Assembly: GCA_947496345.1 (NCBI GenBank)
Contig: CANMCL010000011.1
Span: 1-15,174, forward strand
Origin: Actinomycetota bacterium
GTDB lineage: Bacteria; Actinomycetota; Actinomycetes; Nanopelagicales; Nanopelagicaceae
Direction: 5' to 3'
Length of the DNA stretch: 15,174 bases
The notes below the pieces were generated by a model. It was given only the letters and a program-made list of their open reading frames with translations. It ran no database searches and had not been told where the DNA came from. Below are positions 7,426 to 13,504 of the stretch, piece after piece. Within the stretch, counting starts at the first letter, position 1. Each line of letters starts with the position of its first letter. A program made the translations under genes and the position numbers.

Positions 7426-8345
7426 GCACCTTTAAAGACACAATGATTATCACGCAACGCCAGTTGCGCTTGTTAACTCGCGTACCTGAAGTTTTAATTT
7501 TCTCAACGATCCAACCAGTTATGTTTGTGCTTTTGTTCCGCTATGTATTCGGTGGATCAATTTCAACTGATCAGCCAGGTGGTTATGTACAACTTTTAAT
7601 GCCCGGAATCTTTGTGCAGACCGTTGCATTTACGCTCGCCGGAACTGCATCAGGCTTAGCCGAAGATATGAAGAAAGGTTTGATTGATCGATTTAGATCA
7701 CTACCAATTTCACAATCGGCGCTTGTCTTGGGCCGCACCCTAGGGGATTCCTTACTTAATATCGTGGTTCTTGCGGTGATGGGTATCGCGGGATTTTTAG
7801 TTGGCTGGCGCCCAACATCGGGTCTGCTAAACGTAGTAATTGGATTCGTTTTTCTACTTCTCTTTGGTTACGCACTTTCTTGGGTTGGAATCTTTGTGGT
7901 TCTTGCAGTAATGGGTATCGCGGGATTTTTAGTTGGCTGGCGCCCAACATCGGGTCTGCTAAACGTAGTAATTGGATTCGTTTTTCTACTTCTCTTTGGT
8001 TACGCACTTTCTTGGGTTGGAATCTTTGTTGGATTGTCAGCATCCGATGCGCGCGTTGTTCAAAACGTCAGCTTTATAGTGACCTTCCCGCTTACTTTCT
8101 TATCCAACGCCTTTGCTCCAACAACCGGAATGCCTCGTGCGCTGCAGTACTTTGCAGAGTGGAATCCAGTTTCAACAATGGTTGCTGGGTGCCGCGATCT
8201 CTTTGGCTTAGAAAATCAATTTGGTGCGACAGCGGGATCTTTCCCCAGTGAGTATCCATTGCTGACATCGTTCCTGTACATGATTATCATCATGGCGATC
8301 TTTATTCCATTAAGCGTTAGAAAATATAAGCGCTCTTCAGATTAA
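7422..8345 (+). CDS. DrrB-type ABC-2 permease with internal 44-residue duplication
   Basis: This is a 307-aa membrane subunit of the ABC-2 exporter, paired with the ATPase just upstream (4-bp overlap). Family members of this type are about 250-270 aa with six membrane segments. This one is 44 residues longer because residues 115-158 are repeated as 159-202. The repeated unit runs from VVLAVMGIAGF to LSWVGIF and holds two hydrophobic segments joined by GWRPTSGLLN, so the duplication adds a helical hairpin and would keep the C-terminus on the same side, giving about eight segments. Without it the protein would be 263 aa. The conserved region SASDARVVQN with AEWNPVST near the C-terminus is intact. 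Whether the longer protein works is unknown. It ends convergently with greA; the stops share TTAA. Confidence 0.85.
   Translation: MSTFKDTMIITQRQLRLLTRVPEVLIFSTIQPVMFVLLFRYVFGGSISTDQPGGYVQLLMPGIFVQTVAFTLAGTASGLAEDMKKGLIDRFRSLPISQSALVLGRTLGDSLLNIVVLAVMGIAGFLVGWRPTSGLLNVVIGFVFLLLFGYALSWVGIFVVLAVMGIAGFLVGWRPTSGLLNVVIGFVFLLLFGYALSWVGIFVGLSASDARVVQNVSFIVTFPLTFLSNAFAPTTGMPRALQYFAEWNPVSTMVAGCRDLFGLENQFGATAGSFPSEYPLLTSFLYMIIIMAIFIPLSVRKYKRSSD
7764..8027 (+). repeat. 132-bp in-frame tandem duplication in the ABC permease
   Basis: The unit 7764-7895 is repeated directly at 7896-8027. I count two differences in 132 bp (7775 G versus 7907 A; 7778 G versus 7910 A). Both are third-position silent changes (Ala GCG/GCA, Val GTG/GTA). 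A period of 44 codons keeps the frame open. Confidence 0.95.
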
Positions 8346-8818
8346 TAGTTAGTCGCGGCTTTGATTTCGACTTTAATCTCTTTGCCATTTGGCGCAGTGT
8401 AAGAAACTGTCTCACCAATTTTGGCTCCCATAACGGCTGCGCCAAGTGGAGATTTTTCGCTGTAAACACTTAAATCACCTGATGCGATTTCGCGCGAACC
8501 GAGTAAGAATTTTTCTTCATCGCCGGCGATAATTGCAGTGATCACCATTCCGGGACCAACGACGCCATCGGCAGATGCTGGGGGAGTTCCGATATGTGCA
8601 TTTTCAAGCATCTGCTTTAACTGGCGAATGCGCGCTTCCATCTTTCCTTGTTCATCGCGCGCAGCGTGATAGCCACCGTTCTCTTTCAAGTCACCTTCGG
8701 CGCGAGCAGCTTCAATCTTTGCCGTGATTTCTTTACGGCCATCACTTTCAAGGTGTGCGAGTTCGCCGCGCAAACGATCAGCAGCTTCTTGGGTTAGCCA
8801 AGTTTGTGGGGTACTCAT
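8342..8818 (-). CDS. greA: Transcription elongation factor GreA
   Basis: This 158-aa cleavage factor rescues backtracked RNA polymerase by stimulating transcript cleavage in the secondary channel. Residues 1-75 form the antiparallel coiled coil. Its tip AEGDLKENGGYH carries the catalytic acidic residues Asp43 and Glu46, and the downstream ARDEQGKMEARI is the typical coil return. Residues 80-158 are the FKBP-like domain ending in APNGKEIKVEI. The ATG at 8818 is preferred over a TTG three codons upstream because family members start near here and a TATACC -10 box lies just before it. The stop shares the TTAA tetramer with the ABC permease stop, with no terminator between. Length and sequence are normal. 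Confidence 0.93.
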   Translation of the reverse strand: MSTPQTWLTQEAADRLRGELAHLESDGRKEITAKIEAARAEGDLKENGGYHAARDEQGKMEARIRQLKQMLENAHIGTPPASADGVVGPGMVITAIIAGDEEKFLLGSREIASGDLSVYSEKSPLGAAVMGAKIGETVSYTAPNGKEIKVEIKAATNY

Positions 8819-8828
8819 AAGGGGCAAC

Positions 8829-8858
8829 GGTATACGAAGTAATTATTTGGCGCGACAA
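8829..8858 (-). promoter_or_regulatory. Candidate greA promoter within the DUF4307 gene end
   Basis: On the minus strand TTGTCG (8858-8853) and TATACC (8834-8829) are 18 nt apart. The greA ATG follows 10 nt later, leaving a leader of only a few bases. The -35 box lies within the last codons of the upstream DUF4307 gene. Confidence 0.45.
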
Positions 8859-9220
8859 CGCACAATTGCTGCGGTAACAGGGGTAGATCGTGCGGGAATA
8901 GCAGTGGTTTGTTCGCTTGAGGTACTGCCAGCAGGGATGGTGTCATCAATCTGCCCGATCACATTCTTATCGAGATCGCGCGCTGTCAAAGTGCAGATAA
9001 CGACTTGATTCGAATCTGTGCGATCGACTCTGTAACGTATAGAAATTTCTCTTTCCGATGTGACGTTAAAAGAAATAAGTTCGCTTCGAATTGCTGGATC
9101 GGAATGATGCAAGGCCGCCCAAATCAACCATCCGCCGCCAATCACGGCAAATGCGATCGCAGGTGTGATCCAACCTTTAGTTGAGCGCACGCCATAGCGG
9201 TCGTTGAAATCTAAATCCAT
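8843..9220 (-). CDS. DUF4307 family membrane-anchored protein
   Basis: This 125-aa protein has a short cytoplasmic N-terminus (MDLDFNDRYG, typical of the family), one membrane segment near residues 18-37 and an outside domain of about 85 residues, ending in VTAAIVRCRAK. Function unknown. It resembles the protein encoded next to greA in mycobacteria and streptomycetes (Rv1081c type, from memory), and its place directly upstream of greA here matches. The ATG at 9220 is chosen because the family motif begins there and a CATAAT -10 box ends 6 nt upstream. A longer open frame to 9391 has no family support. It is divergent from a small ORF with only 14 bp between start codons. Confidence 0.82.
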   Translation of the reverse strand: MDLDFNDRYGVRSTKGWITPAIAFAVIGGGWLIWAALHHSDPAIRSELISFNVTSEREISIRYRVDRTDSNQVVICTLTARDLDKNVIGQIDDTIPAGSTSSEQTTAIPARSTPVTAAIVRCRAK

Positions 9221-9226
9221 GGCAAG

Positions 9227-9232
9227 ATTATG
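9227..9232 (-). promoter_or_regulatory. -10 box of the DUF4307 gene, leaderless
   Basis: CATAAT on the minus strand ends 6 nt before the ATG at 9220, so the transcript probably starts at the start codon. No strong -35 box is seen at the right distance; that region lies inside the divergent small ORF. Confidence 0.5.
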
Positions 9233-9234
9233 GC

Positions 9235-9378
9235 ATGCAAACAGAATTTGATATGGGTTGGGCTGGCTCGCTAACAGTTCTGATTCTCTGCATAACCGTT
9301 GCAATCTTGTTGCGCAGTTTTTATAAGCGCTACATGCGAATGAACCCTCGCAATAATGAAAACCAGAGCGATAATTAA
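9235..9378 (+). CDS. Small single-pass membrane protein, 47 aa
   Basis: An ATG at 9235 opens a 47-codon frame ending with TAA at 9376-9378. The predicted protein has an acidic start (MQTEFDMGWAG), one hydrophobic helix at about residues 13-26 (LTVLILCITVAILL), then a basic run RSFYKRYMRMNPRN and a polar end. The positive-inside rule predicts a cytoplasmic C-terminus. It overlaps the SURF1 start by 23 bp and starts 15 bp from the divergent DUF4307 start, so it fills what would otherwise be the only gap here. It is not a recognised family. The overlap with SURF1 suggests a coupled role, perhaps in oxidase assembly or merely translational. It could be a chance ORF, but the membrane-helix plus basic-flank design is unlike random sequence. 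Confidence 0.55.
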   Translation: MQTEFDMGWAGSLTVLILCITVAILLRSFYKRYMRMNPRNNENQSDN

Positions 9379-10072
9379 AAAGTTTCTCCAAGGACTACTT
9401 GTTCTTGCTCTTGTCTTAGTCTTAATTGGTCTCGGAAAATGGCAGCTTGATCGCGCCGCGATTGTAAAAGAAAGTAACGCTGCAGCAAAAATAGTGGATC
9501 CCAAGGTTTATAAATTAAATGATTTGGCTACGCCGACCCTGCCCCTTGATTCGCGAAATGCAAAGAAATTGGTTTCAGTTACCGGATTTTATGTCGCCAA
9601 TTTTAAGGCTCCCCGGCAGAGCGATAAAGATGGAAAGGTGAGTGATTGGGAAGTCGCCCTTTTGCAGGTCGATGACTCAACCCCACTTTCTGGAATTTTA
9701 GTGGTGCGTGGGCTTTGGAAAGATCGCTTGTTAAATCCTGAAGTTGCTATGTCTACCAAGATCTCGCTGATTGGAACTTTGCAGCCACATCAAAATGATG
9801 ATCGTGCAGATAATGAACCCGGTGTTATCTCCAGATTAGATAGCAGCGTTATTGTCGGGCTAGTAGATCTTCAGCTATTTGATGGATTTATCGCCGCGAA
9901 ATCAGAGAGCACACGCGAAGGTGAGTTGTCGCGGGAAAGAGTTGTTCCGCCGACTCCGGTTTCACGAATCGCTGGGTATTACTGGCAACATATTTCCTAC
10001 GTTGCCATCTGGTGGCTAATGGCCGCCATTGTTCTTTACCTTCCCTTCTATCGCCGTAGGATTACCTCATGA
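9356..10072 (+). CDS. SURF1 family protein (cytochrome c oxidase assembly)
   Basis: This 238-aa membrane protein of the SURF1/Shy1 family helps insert heme a into subunit I of aa3-type cytochrome oxidase. It has the family's two-helix design: TM1 at about 10-27 running into the conserved LGKWQLDR (26-33), a large outside domain (about 35-208) containing LVVRGLW, and TM2 at about 212-232 followed by a basic end FYRRR. Overall length is normal for a bacterial SURF1. The ATG at 9356 lies inside the end of the small upstream ORF and has no clear ribosome site, so coupling is likely. Its stop overlaps the start of the DUF3817 gene (ATGA). Confidence 0.85.
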   Translation: MKTRAIIKKFLQGLLVLALVLVLIGLGKWQLDRAAIVKESNAAAKIVDPKVYKLNDLATPTLPLDSRNAKKLVSVTGFYVANFKAPRQSDKDGKVSDWEVALLQVDDSTPLSGILVVRGLWKDRLLNPEVAMSTKISLIGTLQPHQNDDRADNEPGVISRLDSSVIVGLVDLQLFDGFIAAKSESTREGELSRERVVPPTPVSRIAGYYWQHISYVAIWWLMAAIVLYLPFYRRRITS

Positions 10073-10368
10073 CCGGTGCCGTAAAGAGATTTCGAGTAAT
10101 GGCGTTAATCGCCGGAGTAATGTCACTGCTTTTATGGTTTGTTGATCTGCCAGTGGCCTACCTGCTTAATAATGAAGATTGGAAGAGCAAGGTCGCCTGG
10201 ATTCCCTTTGTCCACGGCTGGGTCTATGCCGTTTACCTTTTAACTGCGCTTCAATTTTCAGTCAAAGCGCGCTGGGAGCTGCGTCGCGTTATCTGGTTGG
10301 CTCTAGCTGGAACTCTGCCGGTCGCTTCATTTATTGCGGAACGCAAAGTTGTTAAGACTTATTCGTAA
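10069..10368 (+). CDS. DUF3817 family small membrane protein
   Basis: This 99-aa protein has three hydrophobic segments (about 11-33, 45-65 and 72-89). The family marks are FRVMALIAGV at the start, WIPFVHGWVYAVYLLTA in the middle, and an AGTLPVASFIAERKV end. Its biochemical role is unknown. It overlaps SURF1 by 4 bp, and the cis-prenyltransferase frame overlaps its own 3' end by about 20 bp, so the three genes are almost certainly one transcript. In many actinobacteria members of this family lie next to respiratory or lipid genes; that association is from memory. Confidence 0.82.
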   Translation: MTGAVKRFRVMALIAGVMSLLLWFVDLPVAYLLNNEDWKSKVAWIPFVHGWVYAVYLLTALQFSVKARWELRRVIWLALAGTLPVASFIAERKVVKTYS

Positions 10369-11125
10369 CGCAATTAAATCTGCGCTCTATCCCTTCTATG
10401 AGTCGCGCATTGTTCGCGGCCTTGATTTTTCTAAAACTCCACGTCACGTCGGAGTGATACTTGATGGCAATCGCCGCTTTGCAAAAGCCAATCCCAGCGA
10501 CCTTGATCCAAAAGGACACCGCCGCGGGGCGAGCAAAATTGTGGAATTTCTTGGCTGGTGCGATGAAGCCAAAGTTGAAGTCGTTACTTTGTGGTTGCTA
10601 TCCACTGAAAACTTTAAACGCACCCCCGAAGAGTTAGATGGTCTGCTAACTATCATTGGCGAAACTGTCGACGAACTTCACGCAACCGGCAAGTGGAATA
10701 TCAAAGCGGTAGGTGCCCTCGATTTATTGCCACCTTGGTTGAGCGAGAAGTTAGCAAACCTGCCCCCAGTGCACAACGGTGGCGTAGAAGTAAATGTCGC
10801 AATTGGTTATGGCGGCCGCCGCGAAATCGTCGATGCAGTTAAGGGATATCTGCAAGATAAGAGCGCGCACGGTTCTAGTATTGAAAGCGCGGCTAAGGAT
10901 TTAACAACCGATGCGATTTCAAAGTATTTATATACCGCAGGCCAACCCGATCCAGAGCTGTTGATCAGAACATCGGGAGAACAGCGTTTGGGCGGCTTTT
11001 TATTGTGGCAGAGCGCACTTTCAGAGTTCTATTTCTGTGAAGCATATTGGCCAGATTTTCGCCGCGTAGATTTCTTACGTGCACTTCGCGCATATTCACA
11101 GCGCCAACGTCGACTCGGTGTATAG
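10349..11125 (+). CDS. Isoprenyl diphosphate synthase, cis-prenyltransferase (Rv1086-like)
   Basis: This cis-prenyltransferase condenses isopentenyl diphosphate onto an allylic primer on the way to the polyprenyl lipid carrier of wall synthesis. Visible motifs: HVGVILDGNRRFA with the catalytic Asp near residue 39, LWLLSTENFKR, GYGGRREIVDAV, and the C-terminal block RTSGEQRLGGFLLWQSALSE with the Mg-binding Glu. The wording of several blocks (TENF, QPDPELLIRTSGEQRL, DFLRALRAYS) follows the M. tuberculosis Z-farnesyl diphosphate synthase Rv1086 as I remember it rather than the long-chain UppS, so the product may be short-chain. Start choice: TTG at 10349 gives the family-like N-terminus MLRLIRNAIKSALYPFY. 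Another TTG lies at 10334. Neither has a good ribosome site, and both overlap DUF3817. Confidence 0.88.
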   Translation: MLRLIRNAIKSALYPFYESRIVRGLDFSKTPRHVGVILDGNRRFAKANPSDLDPKGHRRGASKIVEFLGWCDEAKVEVVTLWLLSTENFKRTPEELDGLLTIIGETVDELHATGKWNIKAVGALDLLPPWLSEKLANLPPVHNGGVEVNVAIGYGGRREIVDAVKGYLQDKSAHGSSIESAAKDLTTDAISKYLYTAGQPDPELLIRTSGEQRLGGFLLWQSALSEFYFCEAYWPDFRRVDFLRALRAYSQRQRRLGV

Positions 11126-11173
11126 CTTTAACCAAGCGTTAACAACTTGCTATGGCGTGTCGCACTTAAAAGA

Positions 11174-11198
11174 GGGCTAGCCCGTTCTATCTTTTTCT
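11174..11198 (+). terminator. Weak candidate terminator after the prenyltransferase gene
   Basis: A perfect 10-bp palindrome GGGCTAGCCC (11174-11183) with partial extension (AGA to TCT) is followed by CTTTTTCT (11191-11198). The stem is short and the U-run begins several bases after it, so termination would be inefficient. It lies 49 nt after the prenyltransferase stop and before phoH2. Confidence 0.3.
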
Positions 11199-11251
11199 AG
11201 TCAGAAGTAACTCCCATCGGATAAAACTAAAGAGAATGCGAGAGCTGGCCA

Positions 11252-11458
11252 TTGGCTACTCCAGTATCTAATAGCAAGAAAAAGGCTGCAAAAAAGACCT
11301 ATGTTTTAGATACCAGCGTTTTGTTGGCAGACCCGAACGCGCTCTCGAAATTCGAAGAACACGAAGTAATTATCCGATTGCAGTTATTGGTGAACTCGAA
11401 ACCAAACGCGATCACCCAGAACTGGGCTACTTTGCTCGCGCGGCGCTGCGATCTTTAG
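11252..11458 (+). CDS. PIN-domain N-terminal fragment of the split phoH2
   Basis: As read, this frame gives 68 aa. Residues 1-15 are a Lys-rich lead; then [18 protein letters not shown] is the first strand and helix of the PIN nuclease fold, with its first catalytic Asp in LDTSVL. From about residue 42 (RLQLLV onward) the sequence is out of frame and has no family likeness. Alone, the fragment lacks the other acidic residues of the PIN site and should not be an active nuclease. Confidence 0.5.
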   Translation: MATPVSNSKKKAAKKTYVLDTSVLLADPNALSKFEEHEVIIRLQLLVNSKPNAITQNWATLLARRCDL

Positions 11459-11529
11459 AAGATCTGCGCAATCCAGAGCTGGGCTATTTTGCCCGCGCAG
11501 CGCTGCGATCCTTAGATGATCTGCGGATA
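11416..11529 (+). repeat. 57-bp in-frame tandem duplication in phoH2
   Basis: Unit 11416-11472 is repeated at 11473-11529, in the frame of the downstream PhoH part. Both encode [14 protein letters not shown](E/D)DLR. Of the 18 aligned codons, six differ only silently in the third position and one changes Glu to Asp. Other PhoH2 proteins have this segment once, so it is an insertion of 19 residues in the PIN domain. Confidence 0.9.
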
Positions 11530-11541
11530 ACTCACGGCCGC

Positions 11542-12636
11542 TTGGATAAGCCACTCACGATTACGCCAGAGGGCGGCACTCTCTCGGTTGAGTTAAACCA
11601 TACAGATTTAAGTACCTTGCCCCACGGTTTTTTGCGCGATGGCACAAATGATTCGCGCATCCTGGCGATCGCTAAGAATTTAATGTCCGATGGCAAAGAC
11701 GTTGTCTTAGTTACTAAGGATTTGCCGCTTCGAGTTAAGGCATCATCGGTTGGTGTAGAGGCGCAAGAATATTTAGCAGAACTCGTTTCAAATAGTGGCT
11801 GGACCGGAATCGAAGAGCTCAGCGTTGGCCACAACATCATTGACGAGCTTTATGCATCTGATCGCGCAGACCACGAAGCGGCCCATCAATTGCCGGTTCA
11901 CACTGGAATCGTTCTGCACTCCGAAAAGGGAAGTGCGCTAGCTCGCGTTACTGCAGATAAGCAGTTGCAATTAGTCCGCGGTGATCGCAACGCCTTTGGT
12001 TTGCACGGCCGTTCAGCAGAACAACGAATCGCCTTAGACCTTTTATTGGATCCCGAAATTGGAATCATCTCTCTCGGTGGTCGCGCCGGAACTGGAAAAT
12101 CTGCGCTCGCCCTTTGCGCGGGTCTGGAAGCGGTTATGGAAAAACGCCTCCATAAGAAAGTTGTGATCTTCCGTCCGTTATATCCAGTTGGCGGCCAAGA
12201 GCTGGGCTACCTTCCGGGCAGTGAAGGCGAAAAGATGTCGCCTTGGGCACAGGCAGTATTCGATACTTTGGGCGCTCTCGTTTCGCAGGCAGTGGTCGAA
12301 GAGATCATGGCGCGAGGTCTGATTGAAGTTCTGCCGCTGACCCACATCCGTGGTCGCTCATTACATGACTCTTTTGTAATCGTGGACGAAGCCCAATCGC
12401 TAGAACGCGGCGTCTTGCTGACCGTCCTCTCGCGAATCGGCCAATCTTCAAGAGTTGTTTTGACCCACGATGTTGCCCAACGCGATAACTTGCGGGTCGG
12501 ACGCCACGATGGCGTGGTCGCGGTGGTCGAAACGCTCAAGGGACACCCGCTCTTTGCCCACGTAACCCTGACACGCAGCGAGCGCTCGCCGATCGCAGCC
12601 CTGGTCACCGAGATGCTCGAAGGACCGATCGCCTAG
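11542..12636 (+). CDS. PhoH-family ATPase domain (C-terminal part of the split phoH2)
   Basis: This is the 364-aa reading frame from a TTG at 11542; the same frame is open well upstream into the PIN part. It includes the end of the PIN domain ([16 protein letters not shown], with the PIN acidic residue in TKD), a linker with [11 protein letters not shown], an OB-like piece ([18 protein letters not shown]), and the PhoH NTPase. Walker A is [14 protein letters not shown] with GRAGTGKS at about 180-187. [16 protein letters not shown] follows, then Walker B FVIVDEAQ, then [10 protein letters not shown]. PhoH2 is known to unwind and cut RNA. If translated alone, for example by internal initiation at this TTG, it would give an ATPase without a complete nuclease domain. 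Confidence 0.85.
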   Translation: MDKPLTITPEGGTLSVELNHTDLSTLPHGFLRDGTNDSRILAIAKNLMSDGKDVVLVTKDLPLRVKASSVGVEAQEYLAELVSNSGWTGIEELSVGHNIIDELYASDRADHEAAHQLPVHTGIVLHSEKGSALARVTADKQLQLVRGDRNAFGLHGRSAEQRIALDLLLDPEIGIISLGGRAGTGKSALALCAGLEAVMEKRLHKKVVIFRPLYPVGGQELGYLPGSEGEKMSPWAQAVFDTLGALVSQAVVEEIMARGLIEVLPLTHIRGRSLHDSFVIVDEAQSLERGVLLTVLSRIGQSSRVVLTHDVAQRDNLRVGRHDGVVAVVETLKGHPLFAHVTLTRSERSPIAALVTEMLEGPIA

Positions 12637-12910
12637 CCGTTGGCTAGCTCCCCAATTCAGGGCTTATTTAAATCTCACAGTCACAATTGGGACATTTAGG
12701 ACTTTGCCCTAACTGAGCAGGACTTTTACCTGTCCACAGGCAACGACTTTCCTGAGAATTTCCGCCACACGCACCATTTAATTTGCGACATCTCACCCTG
12801 GTTGCCACCCTTAACTCATTCCCCCGATGGTCATCAACCTATTTTTAGGTCGATGGCCCACGACCAAAAGGTAAAGAGAAGTTCAACAGAGGTAGGAAAG
12901 GAGGGCAGCA
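12637..12910 (+). promoter_or_regulatory. 274-nt intergenic leader of the lytic transglycosylase with possible RNA structure
   Basis: No ORF is convincing here. CTAGCC-GTT-GGCTAG (12633-12647) is a stem-loop over the phoH2 stop without a U-run. CCCAATT (12651-12657) pairs with AATTGGG (12685-12691), and AGGGC (12659-12663) with GCCCT (12706-12710); these two cross each other. ACCTA-TTTT-TAGGT (12837-12850) and GGTCG/CGACC (12848-12865) overlap and exclude each other. CTTTCCT (12747-12753) is fully complementary to AGGAAAG (12894-12900) in the ribosome site. No known riboswitch consensus was recognised. No clear promoter could be assigned. Confidence 0.35.
12894..12905 (+). promoter_or_regulatory. 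Strong ribosome binding site of the lytic transglycosylase
   Basis: AGGAAAGGAGGG contains AAAGGAGG, close to a perfect complement of the 16S rRNA 3' end, 5-6 nt before the ATG at 12911. It is by far the strongest Shine-Dalgarno in the window, where most genes lack one, and fixes this start. Confidence 0.85.
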
Positions 12911-13501
12911 ATGAGAAATAACCGTTTCAACTCGCGCGCCCTTTGGACCCTAGTTGGCTCCCTCTTGCTCATCTCAGCGGCCCAACCAACTGCCTCCGGT
13001 CTTGAATTTCCGATGACCACAAGCATTTCACTTCCGGCATCTGCCAATCTGACTATGTCAGTTGCCTTAAATACCGAAGTTGATCTCTCTGAAGGCGCCG
13101 CTCTTTATACCCAGCTCGATAAGCGCACCAACCTCTTTGCTTCTCAAATGGCGCTCGCTGCCGCGATCAGCCAACAAGTAGAAATGGCTCGCACCACAAT
13201 TGGCGCGAAAAAGGTCGCCAAATCAATCATGCTCAGTGAATATGCCTGGGGTGCAGATCAGTACACCTGTCTCAACCGACTTTGGACAAAAGAGAGCCAT
13301 TGGAATTACCGGGCGCACAATAAGCGTTCAGGTGCACACGGAATCCCACAGGCTTTGCCGGCAATCCGGATGGAAGTTATCTCATCAGATTGGCGCACCA
13401 ACCCAGTAACTCAGATTCGTTGGGGGCTTCGCTATATTGAAGCGCGCTATGACAGCCCATGTAAAGCTTGGGCAAAGTTTAAACGTAGCCGTTATTACTA
13501 A
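12911..13501 (+). CDS. Secreted lytic transglycosylase, SLT-like domain (aggregation-promoting-factor-like)
   Basis: This 196-aa exported muramidase-type enzyme is likely to cleave peptidoglycan glycan strands during growth. Residues 1-30 are a signal peptide with a basic start (MRNNRFNSR), a hydrophobic core (LWTLVGSLLLISAA) and a cut near PTASG. A low-complexity helical linker (about 40-105) precedes the catalytic domain at 110-196: YAWGADQYTCLNRLWTKES, with catalytic Glu128, then SGAHGIPQALP, NPVTQIRWGLRYIEARY and SPCKAWA, the standard actinobacterial pattern ending at an aromatic C-terminus. Cys120 and Cys184 probably form a disulfide. The family usually has SGAYGIPQ, so His replaces Tyr. 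Convergent with fumarase, with 3 bp between the stop codons. Confidence 0.87.
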   Translation: MRNNRFNSRALWTLVGSLLLISAAQPTASGLEFPMTTSISLPASANLTMSVALNTEVDLSEGAALYTQLDKRTNLFASQMALAAAISQQVEMARTTIGAKKVAKSIMLSEYAWGADQYTCLNRLWTKESHWNYRAHNKRSGAHGIPQALPAIRMEVISSDWRTNPVTQIRWGLRYIEARYDSPCKAWAKFKRSRYY

Positions 13502-13504
13502 ACT

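Larger units (their letters stand above)
11252..12636 (+). pseudogene. phoH2-type PIN-PhoH gene, split by an apparent one-base deletion
   Basis: Read as one gene this would encode a 461-aa PhoH2 protein, an N-terminal PIN RNase domain fused to a PhoH helicase-type ATPase, as known in actinobacteria (Rv1095 type). The start is a TTG at 11252 with GAGAG at 11240-11244. The frame breaks at 11374-11375. Reading CCC there instead of CC restores the family sequence [20 protein letters not shown] and joins the frame of the downstream ORF. The open frame is otherwise uninterrupted to the stop at 12636. After the break comes a 57-bp internal duplication (11416-11529). No slippery heptamer is present, so programmed frameshifting is unlikely. 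It is either a recent mutation or a sequencing or assembly error; the intact remainder favours a recent or artefactual change. Confidence 0.8.

Noticed and set aside
7764..8027. CRISPR or mobile-element repeats
   Set aside because: The only direct repeats are adjacent, in-frame copies inside coding genes, with no spacers, terminal inverted repeats or transposase.
7756..8043. Minus-strand 95-aa frame with an internal peptide repeat
   Set aside because: It is the antisense shadow of the permease duplication; the repeat belongs to the plus-strand gene.
9221..9391. Upstream extension of the DUF4307 frame on the minus strand
   Set aside because: The family motif DFNDRYG begins right after the ATG at 9220, and a -10 box lies 6 nt before it. 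The extension covers SURF1 and the small ORF.
11236..11271. ATG at 11236 as the phoH2 start
   Set aside because: It is in another frame and meets a stop after 11 codons; the PIN domain frame requires the TTG at 11252.
11365..11380. Programmed -1 frameshift in phoH2
   Set aside because: No X-XXY-YYZ slippery heptamer or clear downstream pseudoknot is visible. The break fits simple loss of one C.
12207..12608. 133-aa minus-strand frame inside phoH2
   Set aside because: It lies fully under a well-conserved PhoH ATPase, has basic Ser/Thr-rich composition typical of antisense frames, and shows no family match.
12637..12910. ydaO-type c-di-AMP riboswitch upstream of the lytic transglycosylase
   Set aside because: It would be expected for this gene class, but none of the conserved ydaO blocks I know could be found on reading.
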